Both the position numbers and the translations under genes were made by a program. Shown here piece after piece: positions 15,991 to 24,800 of a stretch of DNA of 64,000 nucleotides (position 1 is its first letter; each line of letters opens with the position of its first letter). The stretch is from the NCBI RefSeq assembly GCF_029953285.1, contig NZ_JASAOI010000010.1, forward strand, positions 248,001 through 312,000. Direction: 5' to 3'. The DNA is from Yinghuangia seranimata. GTDB taxonomy: Bacteria > Actinomycetota > Actinomycetes > Streptomycetales > Streptomycetaceae. The notes under the pieces are model-generated. The model was not told where the DNA came from, made no database searches, and saw nothing but the letters and a program-made list of their open reading frames with translations.

Positions 15991-16482
15991 CTACCCCCGC
16001 ACCAGCGCGGGCTCCGCCTTGGGCACGTACTTGTAGCCGACGTGCCGCACGGTCACTATCGCCTCCCGGGCCTCGGCGCCCAGCTTGCGGCGCAGCCGCG
16101 CCACGTGGACGTCGACAGTGCGGCCCGAACCGGCCTCCGGATAGCCCCACACCGCGGACATGAGCTGCCCGCGCGTGAACACCATCCGGGGATGCCGCAT
16201 CAGGTGGTGCAGCAACTGGAACTCGAGATACGCCAGTTCCACCACCCGCCCGGCAACCGACACCGTCCGGTCGTTCGGGTCGACGACCAAGCGGCCGTCA
16301 CCGAGCACCGGGTCCGGCGCGAGCGCCGCCGAACCCAGCGTCCTACGCGCCACCGCGAGCTGGGGCGGCGGATGGCCGCCCCGTGCGACGACGGCCGTAC
16401 GCCACACTCGGTGGCCGCGGACTGCCGACCGGTTCACTCCCGCGATCGTCGCGCGAGCCGACCGGTCCGGTCGATGCGTCAT
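15991..16482 (-). CDS. Orphan OmpR/PhoB-type winged-helix DNA-binding protein
   Basis: A 163-residue protein whose C-terminal 95 residues form a Trans_reg_C winged helix: LVVDPNDRTVSVAGRVVELA, then LEFQLLHHLMRHPRMVFTRGQL, the recognition segment RTVDVHVARLRRKLG and the wing VRHVGYKYVP. There is no receiver domain; the N-terminal 60 residues are basic and low complexity. It is therefore not a standard response regulator and no kinase is adjacent. It is divergent from the large SpoIIE phosphatase gene, separated by 587 bp, so it might regulate that gene or the rodlin. Target and signal are unknown. Confidence 0.85.
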   Translation of the reverse strand: MTHRPDRSARATIAGVNRSAVRGHRVWRTAVVARGGHPPPQLAVARRTLGSAALAPDPVLGDGRLVVDPNDRTVSVAGRVVELAYLEFQLLHHLMRHPRMVFTRGQLMSAVWGYPEAGSGRTVDVHVARLRRKLGAEAREAIVTVRHVGYKYVPKAEPALVRG

Positions 16483-17069
16483 GATTCCCCCTTCGATGAC
16501 GCCGATCCTGACGTGCAGTCAAACAGGCGCTACTTTCCGTGTCCAGAACCCTTGGCGATCAACCGGTCACCGGACGCTGTGGCGTTCGCCATAGCCGCGC
16601 GGGGACCCGGCAGCAGCCGCGACAGCCCCTGCCGGGGCGGCGCGTCGGCCCTGCGCCCGGCGCCGGGGGTCGTGCCGAACTCCCCTTGCGAGACGCCCCC
16701 GACGGTCCAGACCAGGGACTGCACCCGCACCCTGCCACCTGTCACGCCGCGCCCCGATCGCCGTAGAAACCGCTCCCGACCTGTCGTCGCGTCCCGCATC
16801 GGCAGGTCGACCGCCGGGCTGAACGATCATGCAGGCGAATGCCCGGGACGGGTGAACGCGGTGATTCGTACGGTTTGCGGATCGTCGATCCGCGCTCCGG
16901 CGCACACAGGGGTCGCCCGACCGTGTACAAACGTTCTCTAAACATCGCGAGGCATGCCCCTGACGACCGGCCTGACGTGCGACATCCTGGTCTGCGAGGG
17001 CAACACGCCGAGCGGACGCACGGGGTTGGGAGGTCGCACATCGACGCCACGGCGGCCGAGGAGTCGAGC
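16483..17069. other. Divergent intergenic region between winged-helix regulator and SpoIIE phosphatase
   Basis: 587 bp between divergent genes. It has a comparatively AT-richer part around 16920-16950, just upstream of the phosphatase, that could hold its promoter. A minus-strand frame at 16530-16799 was considered and not accepted. No clear palindrome or RNA structure was found. Confidence 0.5.
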
Positions 17070-19988
17070 GTGACACGTGACGGCGCACGCGCCGGTGCGC
17101 GAACCAGCACGCGCAAGAACCCCCGCCCGAACGCCGACCCCACCGACCGCCCCAACCACACGGCCGCGATCCCGAAGCAGCCCAAGGCAAACGGCACCTC
17201 GACCGCCGGCGAACGCCCCGCCGCCAAGCAGGACACCCCAGACCGAATACCCGGCACCGCGGACAATCCGCAGCCCGCGGCAGAGCACGCCTCCTCCGCC
17301 CCGGCACCCGAGTCGACCGCACCCGCTCCCGCCCCGCCGGTCGCCGAGACCACACCCCGGGGCCGGATCCGCCGCGCGAAGTCGGCGGCCGAGCCGGATG
17401 CTTCGCCCACGCCGCAACCCGACGCACCCGCCCCCAGCCCCCGGCGACGCCTGGGCAAGGCCAAGCAGGCCGCCGAACCCTCGCCCGCCCAGGTGAACGG
17501 CACCCGCCCCGCGGCCGAGTTGGAGACCCCGAAGGCGCCTGCCCGCTCCGCCACGCCGCGCCCGAGGATCCGCAAGCCGAAGCCCGCACCGGAGCACGCG
17601 GCACCCGAGCCCGCCGCACCCGCTCCCGCTCCCGCGCCACCCGTCGCCGAGACCGCGCCCCGAGGCCGGACACGCCGCGCGAAGTCGGCCGCCGAGCCCG
17701 CGGCTTCCCCCACGCCGCAGGCCGACGCGCCCGCCCCCAGCCCTCGGCGGCGCCTGGGCAAGGCCAAGCAGGCCGCCGAGGCGGTGTCCTCGCCCTCGCA
17801 GATGGACGGCACTCCCTCTGCGGCCGCGTCCGAGACCCCGCAGGCGACCGCGCGTCCCGCCGCCTCTCGTCCCCGTCTCCGCCGCGCGAAGTCGGCGGCC
17901 GAGCCGGATGCTTCGCCCACGCCGCAACCGGACCCGGCCGCCCGGGTGAACGGCACCCGCCCTGCGGCCGAGCCGGAGACACCGCCGGCGCCTGCCCGCT
18001 CCACCACGTCGCGTCCCCGGATCCGCAAGCCGAAGCCTGCGCCGGAGCACGCCTCCTCCGCCCCGGCACCCGAGTCGACCGCACCCGCTCCCGCGTCGCC
18101 GGTCGCCGAGACCGCGCCCCGGGGCCGGATCCGCCGCGCGAAGTCGGCGGCCGAGCCTGCTGCTTCAGCCACGCAGCAACCCGACCCGTCCGCGTCGCCC
18201 AGCCCCCGGCCGCGGCTCGGCAAGAGCGCGGCCACGTCGGAACCTGTCAGCCCGCCTCCGTCCGGCGGGCCCTCGGCCTCCTCCTCGTCGGAGGCCGGGG
18301 GCGACTGGTGGGCGGTCAGTGCCAGTGATCCCCTGTTCACCGACTGTCCGTTCGGGCTCGGGATCCTCGACGACAAGGCGCGGGTGCTCGCCGCCAACGA
18401 CGCGTTGGCGGCGCTGCACGGGTTACCCGCGTCGGACCTGCACGGCACGCACGTCCGGGAGTTGCCCGGGCCCCTGGCGCATCCCGAGGTCACCGCCGCC
18501 GTGTTGCGGTGCCTCGAGGACGGGGTCCCGCAGGTGCACCGGGTCATTCGAGGCCTCCTCCCCGGTGCGGACGTCTCCTACCTGTGCACGTTCGGGGTCT
18601 GGCCGGTGCGCGACGAGCACGGCCCGCGCGGCGTCGGGGTCACCGTCACCGACGTCACCGGCGACCAGGCCGCCCTCACCCGGCTCGAACAGGTCCGCGC
18701 CCGCCTCGCGTTGGTCAGCGAGGCCGAGCTGCGCATGGGGTCCAGCCAGGACGTCGCCGGGTGTGCCGAGCAGGTGCCGCTCGTGTGCGTCCCGTCGTTC
18801 GCGGACGCCGCCGCCGTCGCCCTCTTCGACACCCCGGTCGCTCCCGGTCCCGGCCCGGACGCCGGGTTCGAGCCGCCCGACGGCGCCACCATGCGGACCG
18901 TCGCCGCCGTCCTCACGCCGGACGCCCCCGTCCTGGCCGGGCTTTCGGTCCGCGACTACCAGGCCCCGTTCCCCGCACCGGACTCGGTCCGGTCCGCCCT
19001 GCGCCGTCAGCGCGCCGAGCTGTCCGAGCCCGACCTCGACAGCGAGGAGCCCGAACCCCCGCCGCTCAAACTGCCGTTGATCGCCGCGGGCATGCACTCG
19101 CGGATCATCGTGCCGCTGATCGCCCGCGGCCGCGCGCTCGGTGTCGCGGTGTTCGCGCGGGTCGCCGGCAGTCCCGCGTTCGAGGCCGACGACGTGTCCA
19201 CCGCCGAGGAGTTGGGCCTGCGCGCGGCCTCGTCGATCGACAACGCCCAGGCCCGCGTGCGCCAGCGGCACGCCGTGCGCACGCTGCAGCGCCACCTGCT
19301 GCCGCGCGACCTGCCCTCCGTCGCGGGCCTGCGCCTGTCGTACGCCTACCAGCCCGCCCGCACCGACCGGCTCGCGGGCGGCGACTGGTACGACGTCATC
19401 CCGCTCGCCGAGGGCCGCGTGGCGCTCGTCGTCGGCGACGTGACCGGACACGGCCTGCAAGCCGCCGCGCTGATGGGCCAGTTGCGGGTCGCGGTGCGCG
19501 CGGTCGCCCGGCTCGGCCTGCCGCCCGCCGCGCTGCTCGCGCACGTCGACTCGCTGATGGACGACTTCGCCGTCGACGGCGAACTCGCCAGCTGCGTCTA
19601 CGCCGTCTTCGACCCCGCGCACCGCACGCTCACCTGGGCGCGGGCCGGCCACCCGCCGCCGCTCCTGGTCGTCCCCGGCGCCCCGACCCGGGTGCTGGAC
19701 GGACCGCCGAACACGCTGCTCGGCATCGGCGGCATCGCGTTCGACCAGACGTCCAGCCTGCTGCCGTCCGGCGCCACGATCGTGCTGTACTCCGACGGCC
19801 TCGTCGAACGCCGCGGCTACGACATCGACACCGGCATCAAGGACCTGGTCGGCGCCCTGGACGCGGCCAACCGGCCCGGCACCGTGCCGCCGCCCGACCC
19901 CAACCAGCTGCGCGACGCCGCACTGCGGATCCTGCCCGCGGGCCCCGAGGACGACGTGGCGCTCCTCATCGCGGGCCTGCCCGAGTAG
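17070..19988 (+). CDS. PAS-GAF-SpoIIE serine phosphatase with long repetitive disordered N-terminus
   Basis: A 972-residue signalling protein. Residues 1 to about 405 are Ala/Pro/Arg-rich and built from repeats such as RIRRAKSAAEP and RRRLGKAKQAAEP. A PAS-like domain (about 411-530), a GAF domain (about 550-725) and a PP2C/SpoIIE phosphatase domain (about 740-970) follow, with GGDWYD (near 769), GDVTGHGLQAAALMGQLR, YSDGLVERR and DDVALLIA. Such RsbU-like enzymes dephosphorylate anti-sigma-factor antagonists. The GTG at 17070 has GAGGAG 7 nt upstream; an in-frame extension to 16839 looks non-coding. No partner kinase or antagonist gene is adjacent. Confidence 0.85.
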   Translation: MTRDGARAGARTSTRKNPRPNADPTDRPNHTAAIPKQPKANGTSTAGERPAAKQDTPDRIPGTADNPQPAAEHASSAPAPESTAPAPAPPVAETTPRGRIRRAKSAAEPDASPTPQPDAPAPSPRRRLGKAKQAAEPSPAQVNGTRPAAELETPKAPARSATPRPRIRKPKPAPEHAAPEPAAPAPAPAPPVAETAPRGRTRRAKSAAEPAASPTPQADAPAPSPRRRLGKAKQAAEAVSSPSQMDGTPSAAASETPQATARPAASRPRLRRAKSAAEPDASPTPQPDPAARVNGTRPAAEPETPPAPARSTTSRPRIRKPKPAPEHASSAPAPESTAPAPASPVAETAPRGRIRRAKSAAEPAASATQQPDPSASPSPRPRLGKSAATSEPVSPPPSGGPSASSSSEAGGDWWAVSASDPLFTDCPFGLGILDDKARVLAANDALAALHGLPASDLHGTHVRELPGPLAHPEVTAAVLRCLEDGVPQVHRVIRGLLPGADVSYLCTFGVWPVRDEHGPRGVGVTVTDVTGDQAALTRLEQVRARLALVSEAELRMGSSQDVAGCAEQVPLVCVPSFADAAAVALFDTPVAPGPGPDAGFEPPDGATMRTVAAVLTPDAPVLAGLSVRDYQAPFPAPDSVRSALRRQRAELSEPDLDSEEPEPPPLKLPLIAAGMHSRIIVPLIARGRALGVAVFARVAGSPAFEADDVSTAEELGLRAASSIDNAQARVRQRHAVRTLQRHLLPRDLPSVAGLRLSYAYQPARTDRLAGGDWYDVIPLAEGRVALVVGDVTGHGLQAAALMGQLRVAVRAVARLGLPPAALLAHVDSLMDDFAVDGELASCVYAVFDPAHRTLTWARAGHPPPLLVVPGAPTRVLDGPPNTLLGIGGIAFDQTSSLLPSGATIVLYSDGLVERRGYDIDTGIKDLVGALDAANRPGTVPPPDPNQLRDAALRILPAGPEDDVALLIAGLPE
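17280..18235 (+). repeat. Degenerate direct repeats coding for the disordered phosphatase N-terminus
   Basis: Blocks of near-identical DNA recur at about 17343-17480, 17645-17780, 17876-17936 and 18105-18190, each coding variants of RRAKSAAEP-PQPD and RRRLGKAKQAAEP. Interspersed PRIRKPKPAPEH units recur at about 17565-17610 and 18015-18055. The high nucleotide identity between copies indicates recent internal duplication. Confidence 0.75.
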
Positions 19989-20111
19989 CGCGCCCACCCG
20001 CCGACCGGCGCGGTCGGACCGGTGCGACAATTGCGGGCCGCCCCGGGACAGGCCAGGATCGGCACCGTACGGACCACCGTGCGACCGGTCGGCCAGGAGG
20101 GGGTTCGCGGC

Positions 20112-21020
20112 GTGCTGGAGCGGCACGAGATCGAGACGTTCCTCGCGGTCGCCGACGAACTGCACTTCGGGCGCGCCGCCGACCGCCTGCTGGTGTCCCG
20201 CGCCCGGGTCAGCCAGACCGTCAGCAAGCTGGAGCGCCGGATCGGCGCACCGCTGTTCGAACGCACCAGCCGCCGGGTCAGCCTCACCCCGCTCGGCCGC
20301 CGGCTGCGCGACGACGTCGCCGAGCCGTACCGGGCGGTGCTCGACGGCTTCGCCCGCGCGACCGCCGCGGCCCGCGGTGTGGCGGGCGTGCTGCGGCTCG
20401 GCGTGCTCGGCGCGTACGGCAACGAGATCCTCGACGTGCTCGACCTGTTCCGCGCCCGGCACCCGGACTGCGAGGTGCAGATCCGGGAGATCCACTTCGC
20501 CGACCCGTTCGAGCCGCTGCGCACCGGCGACGTCGACGTCGCGGTCATGTGGCTGCCGGTGCGCGAGCCGGACCTCACGGTCGGGCCGACGGTCGGCACC
20601 GACGCGGTGGTCGTCGCGGTGTCGGCGCGGCACCGGTTCGCCGGGCGTGAGTCGGTCTCCATGGAGGAGCTCGCGGACGAGGTGACGGTGCAGCCCGGCG
20701 TAGGCAGCGCCCCCTCGTACTGGATCGAGGCGCACGCGCCGCGCGTGACGCCCAGCGGCCGTCCGATCCCGGCCGGGCCCGACGCGGCCACCGTCCACGA
20801 GCTGTTCTCGATCGTGTCCGCCGGCCTGGCGATCTCGTACGCCGGACGGCACGGCGCCCGCTACTACGCGCATCCCGGCCTCGTGTTCGTGCCGCTGGCC
20901 GAGGACCCGCGCACCGAGTGGGCGCTGGTGTGGCACACGAGCGGGGAGAACGAGCGGATCAAAGCGTTCGCGCGGGCCGCGGAGGACGCGTTGGCGCAGC
21001 GCCCCCCGGCCGAGGACTGA
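20112..21020 (+). CDS. LysR-family transcriptional regulator
   Basis: A 302-residue LysR regulator. The N-terminal helix-turn-helix (residues 1-60) is clear: IETFLAVADELHFGRAADRL, SRARVSQTVSKLERRIGAPL, FERTSRRVSLTPLG. A co-inducer domain starting LRLGVLGAYGNEI follows. I place the start at GTG 20112, just before the HTH and 11 nt after AGGAGG; a longer frame to 20022 would add 30 residues without homology. It is convergent with the aldo/keto reductase gene, 15 bp apart, so it is not co-transcribed with it and its targets are unclear. Similar LysR proteins near reductase genes often respond to aromatic or carboxylic acids. Confidence 0.88.
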   Translation: MLERHEIETFLAVADELHFGRAADRLLVSRARVSQTVSKLERRIGAPLFERTSRRVSLTPLGRRLRDDVAEPYRAVLDGFARATAAARGVAGVLRLGVLGAYGNEILDVLDLFRARHPDCEVQIREIHFADPFEPLRTGDVDVAVMWLPVREPDLTVGPTVGTDAVVVAVSARHRFAGRESVSMEELADEVTVQPGVGSAPSYWIEAHAPRVTPSGRPIPAGPDAATVHELFSIVSAGLAISYAGRHGARYYAHPGLVFVPLAEDPRTEWALVWHTSGENERIKAFARAAEDALAQRPPAED

Positions 21021-21035
21021 CCCGGCCGCCCCGTT

Positions 21036-22154
21036 TCAGCCCCGCACGTCCAACGCGTCCGGTGCGTCCAGCAGCGCCAGTTCGGCGGCGTCCAGGCGCA
21101 GCCCGGCGGCGGCCGCCGAGTCGCGGATCGTCTCGGGGCGGCTGGCCCCCGGCACCGGGACCATCGCCGGGCTGCGGGCCAGCAGCCACGCGAGCGCGAC
21201 GCGCTGCGGGCCGACCCCGTGCGCGGCCGCGACCCGGTGGAACGCCGTCCCGGCCGACGTCGGACCCGACGCGCCGTCGAGCGAGCTGCGCGAGATGCCG
21301 CCCAGCGGGCTCCACGGCAGGAACGCGAGCCCGAGCTCCTCGCACAGCCGAAGCTGCGCCTCGCTGTCGCGGACGGCCGCCGAGTACTCGTTCTGCACCG
21401 ACACCAGCGCGTCGCCGAGGATCCCCCGCGCCTCGAGGATCTGCTCCACCGTCACGTTGGACAGGCCGACGGCGCGCAGCAGGCCCTCGTCGTGCATCTC
21501 CTTCAGCGCGCCCACCGAGTCGGCGAACGGCACCGCCGGGTCCGGCTTGTGGAGCTGGTACAGGCCGATGCTGTCCCCGCCGAGCCGGCGCAGCGACGCG
21601 TGCGCGGCGCGGCGCAGGTGGTCCGGGTCGCCGGTGACCGTCCAACTGCCGTCGCCTGGGCGGCCGCGGCCGCCCTTGGTGGCGACCAGCACCGCCGAAC
21701 GGTCGCCGCCGTAGGCGTCCAGGGCCTTGGCGACGAGGAGTTCGTTGTGGCCGGCCTCCCCCGCGTCGCGGTGGTACGCGTCGGCGGTGTCGATCAGCGT
21801 GACGCCCGCGTCGAGCGCGGCGTGGATCGTGGCGATCGCCCGCGCCTCGTCGGGGCGGCCCTCGATCGACAGCGGCATCGCGCCCAGGCCGATCGCGCCG
21901 ACCTCGACGCGGCCGATCCTCCGCTGCTCCCCCGTGGCCGCGCCGCGCGCTACCGCGCTCCCCTCGCCGGCCACCAGCCCAGCGCGCACGCCAGCCGCAG
22001 TGCCAGTCCCGATGCCAGCAGCCATGTCAGATCCCGTTCCCACCGTCGTTCCCACCGTCGTTCCCCTCGCCGTGCCCGTCGCCGCGCCCATCCCCGTGCC
22101 CCTTCCCGTGCCACTCCCCGGTTCCTTCGTGCGCGCCCCCGTCGCGGGCCGCAT
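21036..22154 (-). CDS. Aldo/keto reductase with Gly/Thr-rich N-terminal extension
   Basis: NADPH-dependent carbonyl reductase of the AKR superfamily. The catalytic set is visible as DTADAYH (Asp and Tyr), ATKGG (Lys) and YQLHKPD (His). The last 295 residues are the full AKR barrel, starting at RRIGRVEVGAIGLGAM. The preceding 75 residues are an unusual Gly/Thr repeat (GTGMGAATGTARGTT). The start at 22154 is one nucleotide after the epimerase stop and is preceded by a GAGGCGGGG sequence, so coupling supports it, but an internal GTG near the barrel is possible. Substrate unknown; the epimerase neighbour hints at sugar-derived substrates. Confidence 0.82.
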   Translation of the reverse strand: MRPATGARTKEPGSGTGRGTGMGAATGTARGTTVGTTVGTGSDMAAGIGTGTAAGVRAGLVAGEGSAVARGAATGEQRRIGRVEVGAIGLGAMPLSIEGRPDEARAIATIHAALDAGVTLIDTADAYHRDAGEAGHNELLVAKALDAYGGDRSAVLVATKGGRGRPGDGSWTVTGDPDHLRRAAHASLRRLGGDSIGLYQLHKPDPAVPFADSVGALKEMHDEGLLRAVGLSNVTVEQILEARGILGDALVSVQNEYSAAVRDSEAQLRLCEELGLAFLPWSPLGGISRSSLDGASGPTSAGTAFHRVAAAHGVGPQRVALAWLLARSPAMVPVPGASRPETIRDSAAAAGLRLDAAELALLDAPDALDVRG

Positions 22155-22155
22155 C

Positions 22156-23151
22156 TCAGTACCCCGCCTCGCGCGCCGCGGCGTCGACCGCCTCGGCGAG
22201 CGTGTCGACCGTCCGTCCGAAGCGCGCCGCGGCGCCCCGCCCGACCGCCGCGCCCCACAGCGCCTCGGCCCGCCGGTTGTCCATCGCGTAGTAGCGGTCG
22301 AACGAGTACGGCGAGACCTCCTCGCCCGGGACCTCGCCCGGGACCTCGCCCGGCGCCGCGAACACCGGCGCCCGGCCCACCCGTTCCCCGACCAGCACGG
22401 CCAGGTCCAGCACCGACAGCGGCGCGGTCATGCACGCGTTGACCGGGCCGACCGCGTCCGAGCCCGCCACCGCGTGCAGGAACGCCGCGACGTCCCGGTG
22501 CCCGACGAACGACGTCTCGTACGGGTCGCTGTGCACCACCACCGGGCGGCCCTGCGCGATCCGCTCCACGTAGTGCGCCAGCCGCCCCGTGAAGTCCTGC
22601 GCGCCGCCGCCGACCACGTGCGCGCTGCGGACCGCCGCGTACGGCAGGGCCACCGCGCCGCGCGCCAGGACGGCCTCGGCCTGCCGCTTGCCCTCCGCGT
22701 ACGCGGTCGCCTCGTCGTAGAGCGCGGCCACCCGGGCCGGGTCGCGCCACAGCTCCTCGTCGACCTTCCACCCGGCCGGGTCCACCGCGTCCTCGGCGAC
22801 CGGACGGCCCGGCACCGGCGCGGGCAGCACGGCCGAGGTGGCCGGGTCGTACACCTCCATCGTCGAGGTCATCACGTACCGGCCCGCGCGCCCGGTGAAC
22901 ACCCGGCCCGCGACCGCGGCGTCCGCCGGGTTGTACAGCACCTGGTCGAGGACGACGTCGAACTCGGCGGCGCCGAGCGCGGCCGCCAGCGCGGCCTCGT
23001 CGGACCGGTCGGCGACGACGTGCCCGACGCCGGCCGGCGGGACCGCCGAGCCGCGGTTGAGGACGGTGACCCGGTCGCCGGCGTCCCGCAGCCGCTCGAC
23101 CAGGATCTTTCCGAAGTACCGGCTCCCGCCGATGACAAGGACGTTTCGCAT
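22156..23151 (-). CDS. NAD-dependent epimerase/dehydratase family protein (extended SDR-like)
   Basis: A 331-residue Rossmann protein. The N-terminal nucleotide-binding motif is GGSRYFGK, and the pattern VTVLNRGS and VVADRSDEAAL resembles atypical extended SDRs such as the CSP41/isoflavone-reductase-like group. TSTMEVYD and YAEGKRQAE mark the active-site region, with Tyr and Lys spaced as YxxxK. A 12-bp tandem repeat near 22319-22352 codes for GEVPGEVPGE, a recent slippage product in a surface loop. It forms an operon with the aldo/keto reductase gene and is divergent from a LysR gene, a typical regulator-target arrangement. Substrate unknown. Confidence 0.83.
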   Translation of the reverse strand: MRNVLVIGGSRYFGKILVERLRDAGDRVTVLNRGSAVPPAGVGHVVADRSDEAALAAALGAAEFDVVLDQVLYNPADAAVAGRVFTGRAGRYVMTSTMEVYDPATSAVLPAPVPGRPVAEDAVDPAGWKVDEELWRDPARVAALYDEATAYAEGKRQAEAVLARGAVALPYAAVRSAHVVGGGAQDFTGRLAHYVERIAQGRPVVVHSDPYETSFVGHRDVAAFLHAVAGSDAVGPVNACMTAPLSVLDLAVLVGERVGRAPVFAAPGEVPGEVPGEEVSPYSFDRYYAMDNRRAEALWGAAVGRGAAARFGRTVDTLAEAVDAAAREAGY

Positions 23152-23198
23152 GCGTCAGACTCTGCTGCCTGACGGTGTTCAGCGGAACTGCTGACTTG

Positions 23199-23214
23199 CT
23201 TAACCGGTTTTAAG
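23199..23214 (+). promoter_or_regulatory. Palindromic operator candidate between epimerase and LysR genes
   Basis: CTTAA and TTAAG arms flank the core AACCGGTT palindrome (23202-23209), ending 9 bp before the LysR start. The 72-bp divergent gap is AT-rich compared with its surroundings. LysR proteins usually bind such sites, so this probably serves autoregulation and control of the epimerase-reductase pair. Confidence 0.45.
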
Positions 23215-23223
23215 GGATCGCTA

Positions 23224-24141
23224 ATGACTGATCTGCAGCGGCTGCGCGTACTCAGCGAGGTGGCCCGGCACGGCAGCTTCAACAAGGCCGCCGCCGCGCT
23301 GCACGTGACCCCGTCCGCCGTCTCGCAGCAGATCGCCGCGCTCGAACGCGGCGTCGGCACGGCCGTCGTCGCGCGCAGCCCGCGCGGCGTCGCGCTCACC
23401 GAGTCCGGACGGCTCCTCGTCGAGGCCGAGGAGGCCATCTCCGCCGAGCTGCGGCACGCCCGCGACCAGATCGCCCGGCTCTCCGAAGGCCGCGGCCGAC
23501 TCACCGTCGCGACGTTCACCAGCGGCGGCCGTCACCTCCTCCCCGCCGCGTTGACGGTGTTCACAGCCGCACAGCCCGGCGTCGAGGTCCACGTCGTCGA
23601 ACACGAACCCGAAGGCAGCCTCCCGCTCGTCCGGCAGGGCGTCGCCGACCTCGCCCTCGCCTACCACTTCGACGGTCCCCCGCCCGCCCGCACCGGCGAC
23701 CGCTCCGGACTGGCCTGGGAACCCCTCATGGCCGACCCCCTCTCCGTCGTCGTCCCGACCGGTCACCGGCTCGCCGGCCGCGACACCGTCGAGATCAGCG
23801 AACTCGCCGACGACCCGTGGGTCCTCGGCTGCCGCAAGACCGAGGCGTTCCTGCGCCGCTACGCCGGCATCGCCGGATTCGACCTGCGCATCTCCGGCAG
23901 CACCTCCGACTACTTCTTCGCCGTCTCCCTCGTCGCCGCCGGCGTCGGCATCACCCTCGCCCCGTACGTGTCCCTGCTCGCACCGCCGCCCGGCGTCGTC
24001 GTCCTGCCCGTAGAACCCCCGCGCCCGACACGGCACTTCGGTATCGTCACAGCCCGCCGCACCCGCTCCTCGCACCAGTTGGTCGCGGCGATGGCGGACG
24101 CCCTGCGCACCGCCGCCGCCGAGCACGCGCCCGCCGGCTGA
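23224..24141 (+). CDS. LysR-family transcriptional regulator
   Basis: A 305-residue LysR protein with a standard N-terminal winged helix: LQRLRVLSEVARHGSFNKAA, TPSAVSQQIAALERGVGTAV and SPRGVALTESG. The effector domain begins RLTVATFTSGGRHLLP. Its ATG follows the palindrome described above. It is divergent from the epimerase/aldo-keto reductase operon and most likely controls it. Downstream, an ECF sigma gene starts 80 bp after its stop on the same strand, but nothing indicates functional linkage. Confidence 0.92.
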   Translation: MTDLQRLRVLSEVARHGSFNKAAAALHVTPSAVSQQIAALERGVGTAVVARSPRGVALTESGRLLVEAEEAISAELRHARDQIARLSEGRGRLTVATFTSGGRHLLPAALTVFTAAQPGVEVHVVEHEPEGSLPLVRQGVADLALAYHFDGPPPARTGDRSGLAWEPLMADPLSVVVPTGHRLAGRDTVEISELADDPWVLGCRKTEAFLRRYAGIAGFDLRISGSTSDYFFAVSLVAAGVGITLAPYVSLLAPPPGVVVLPVEPPRPTRHFGIVTARRTRSSHQLVAAMADALRTAAAEHAPAG

Positions 24142-24221
24142 CCCCGGCCGCCGGGCCTCGGGGGACGTCTCGGCCGACACCCGGGAACCCTCCCCGTGCG
24201 GCCGGACACTCCTGGGACGTG

Positions 24222-24800
24222 ATGACCCATCAACGGCACGACCGGTCCGACGCCGACCTGTGGCAGCAGATAGCCGTCGGGGACCGCGAAGCGTTCGGCG
24301 CGCTGTTCGACCGGCACGCCGGCGCCGTGTACGGCCACCTGCTGCGCCGCACCGGCGAGCACACCGAGGCCGAGGACCTGACCTCGGCGGTGTTTCTCGC
24401 CGCGTGGCGGCGACGCGGCGAGATCACCCTCGACCGCGACAGCGCGCTGCCGTGGCTGCTCGGCACCGCGAACCACACGCTCGCCAACCGGCGCCGCGCG
24501 CTGCGCCGCTACCGCGACCTGGTCGAACGCACCCCGGCGCCGCCGGACGTGCCCGACCACGCCGACGACGTCGCGGCCCGCCTCGACGCCGAACAGCAGG
24601 CCAGGGCGCTGCGCCGCTCGGTCGGCCGGCTGCCGCGGCACGAGCGGGACGTCGTCGAACTGTGCGTGTGGGGCGGCCTCGACCAGCAGGCCGCGGCCGC
24701 CGCGCTGGGCGTGTCGGTGGGGACGGTGAAGTCGCGCATGCACCGGGCGCGCAAGCGGCTCGGCACCTTGGTGCCGGAGGAGTTGGAGAGGAACCCATGA
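24222..24800 (+). CDS. ECF-type RNA polymerase sigma factor
   Basis: A 192-residue sigma-70 family protein. Region 2 is seen in FGALFDRHAGAVYGHLLRRT, EAEDLTSAVFLAAWRR and WLLGTANHTLANRRRALRR. Region 4 is seen in LPRHERDVVELCVWGGLDQQ and SVGTVKSRMHRARKRL. The chosen ATG directly follows a GTG that could also serve. The stop overlaps the next gene as ATGA, so the two are co-translated, the usual arrangement of an ECF sigma factor with a membrane regulator. Sigma factors of this kind respond to extracytoplasmic cues; the cue here is unknown. Confidence 0.93.
   Translation: MTHQRHDRSDADLWQQIAVGDREAFGALFDRHAGAVYGHLLRRTGEHTEAEDLTSAVFLAAWRRRGEITLDRDSALPWLLGTANHTLANRRRALRRYRDLVERTPAPPDVPDHADDVAARLDAEQQARALRRSVGRLPRHERDVVELCVWGGLDQQAAAAALGVSVGTVKSRMHRARKRLGTLVPEELERNP

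Noticed and set aside
16530-16799. 89-codon minus-strand frame between the winged-helix regulator and the phosphatase
   Set aside because: Arg/Gly-rich, no ribosome-binding site, and no recognisable product; treated as non-coding promoter region.
16839-17069. Upstream in-frame extension of the SpoIIE phosphatase
   Set aside because: Its 77 residues show no low-complexity or domain continuity, and the GTG at 17070 has an excellent ribosome-binding site.
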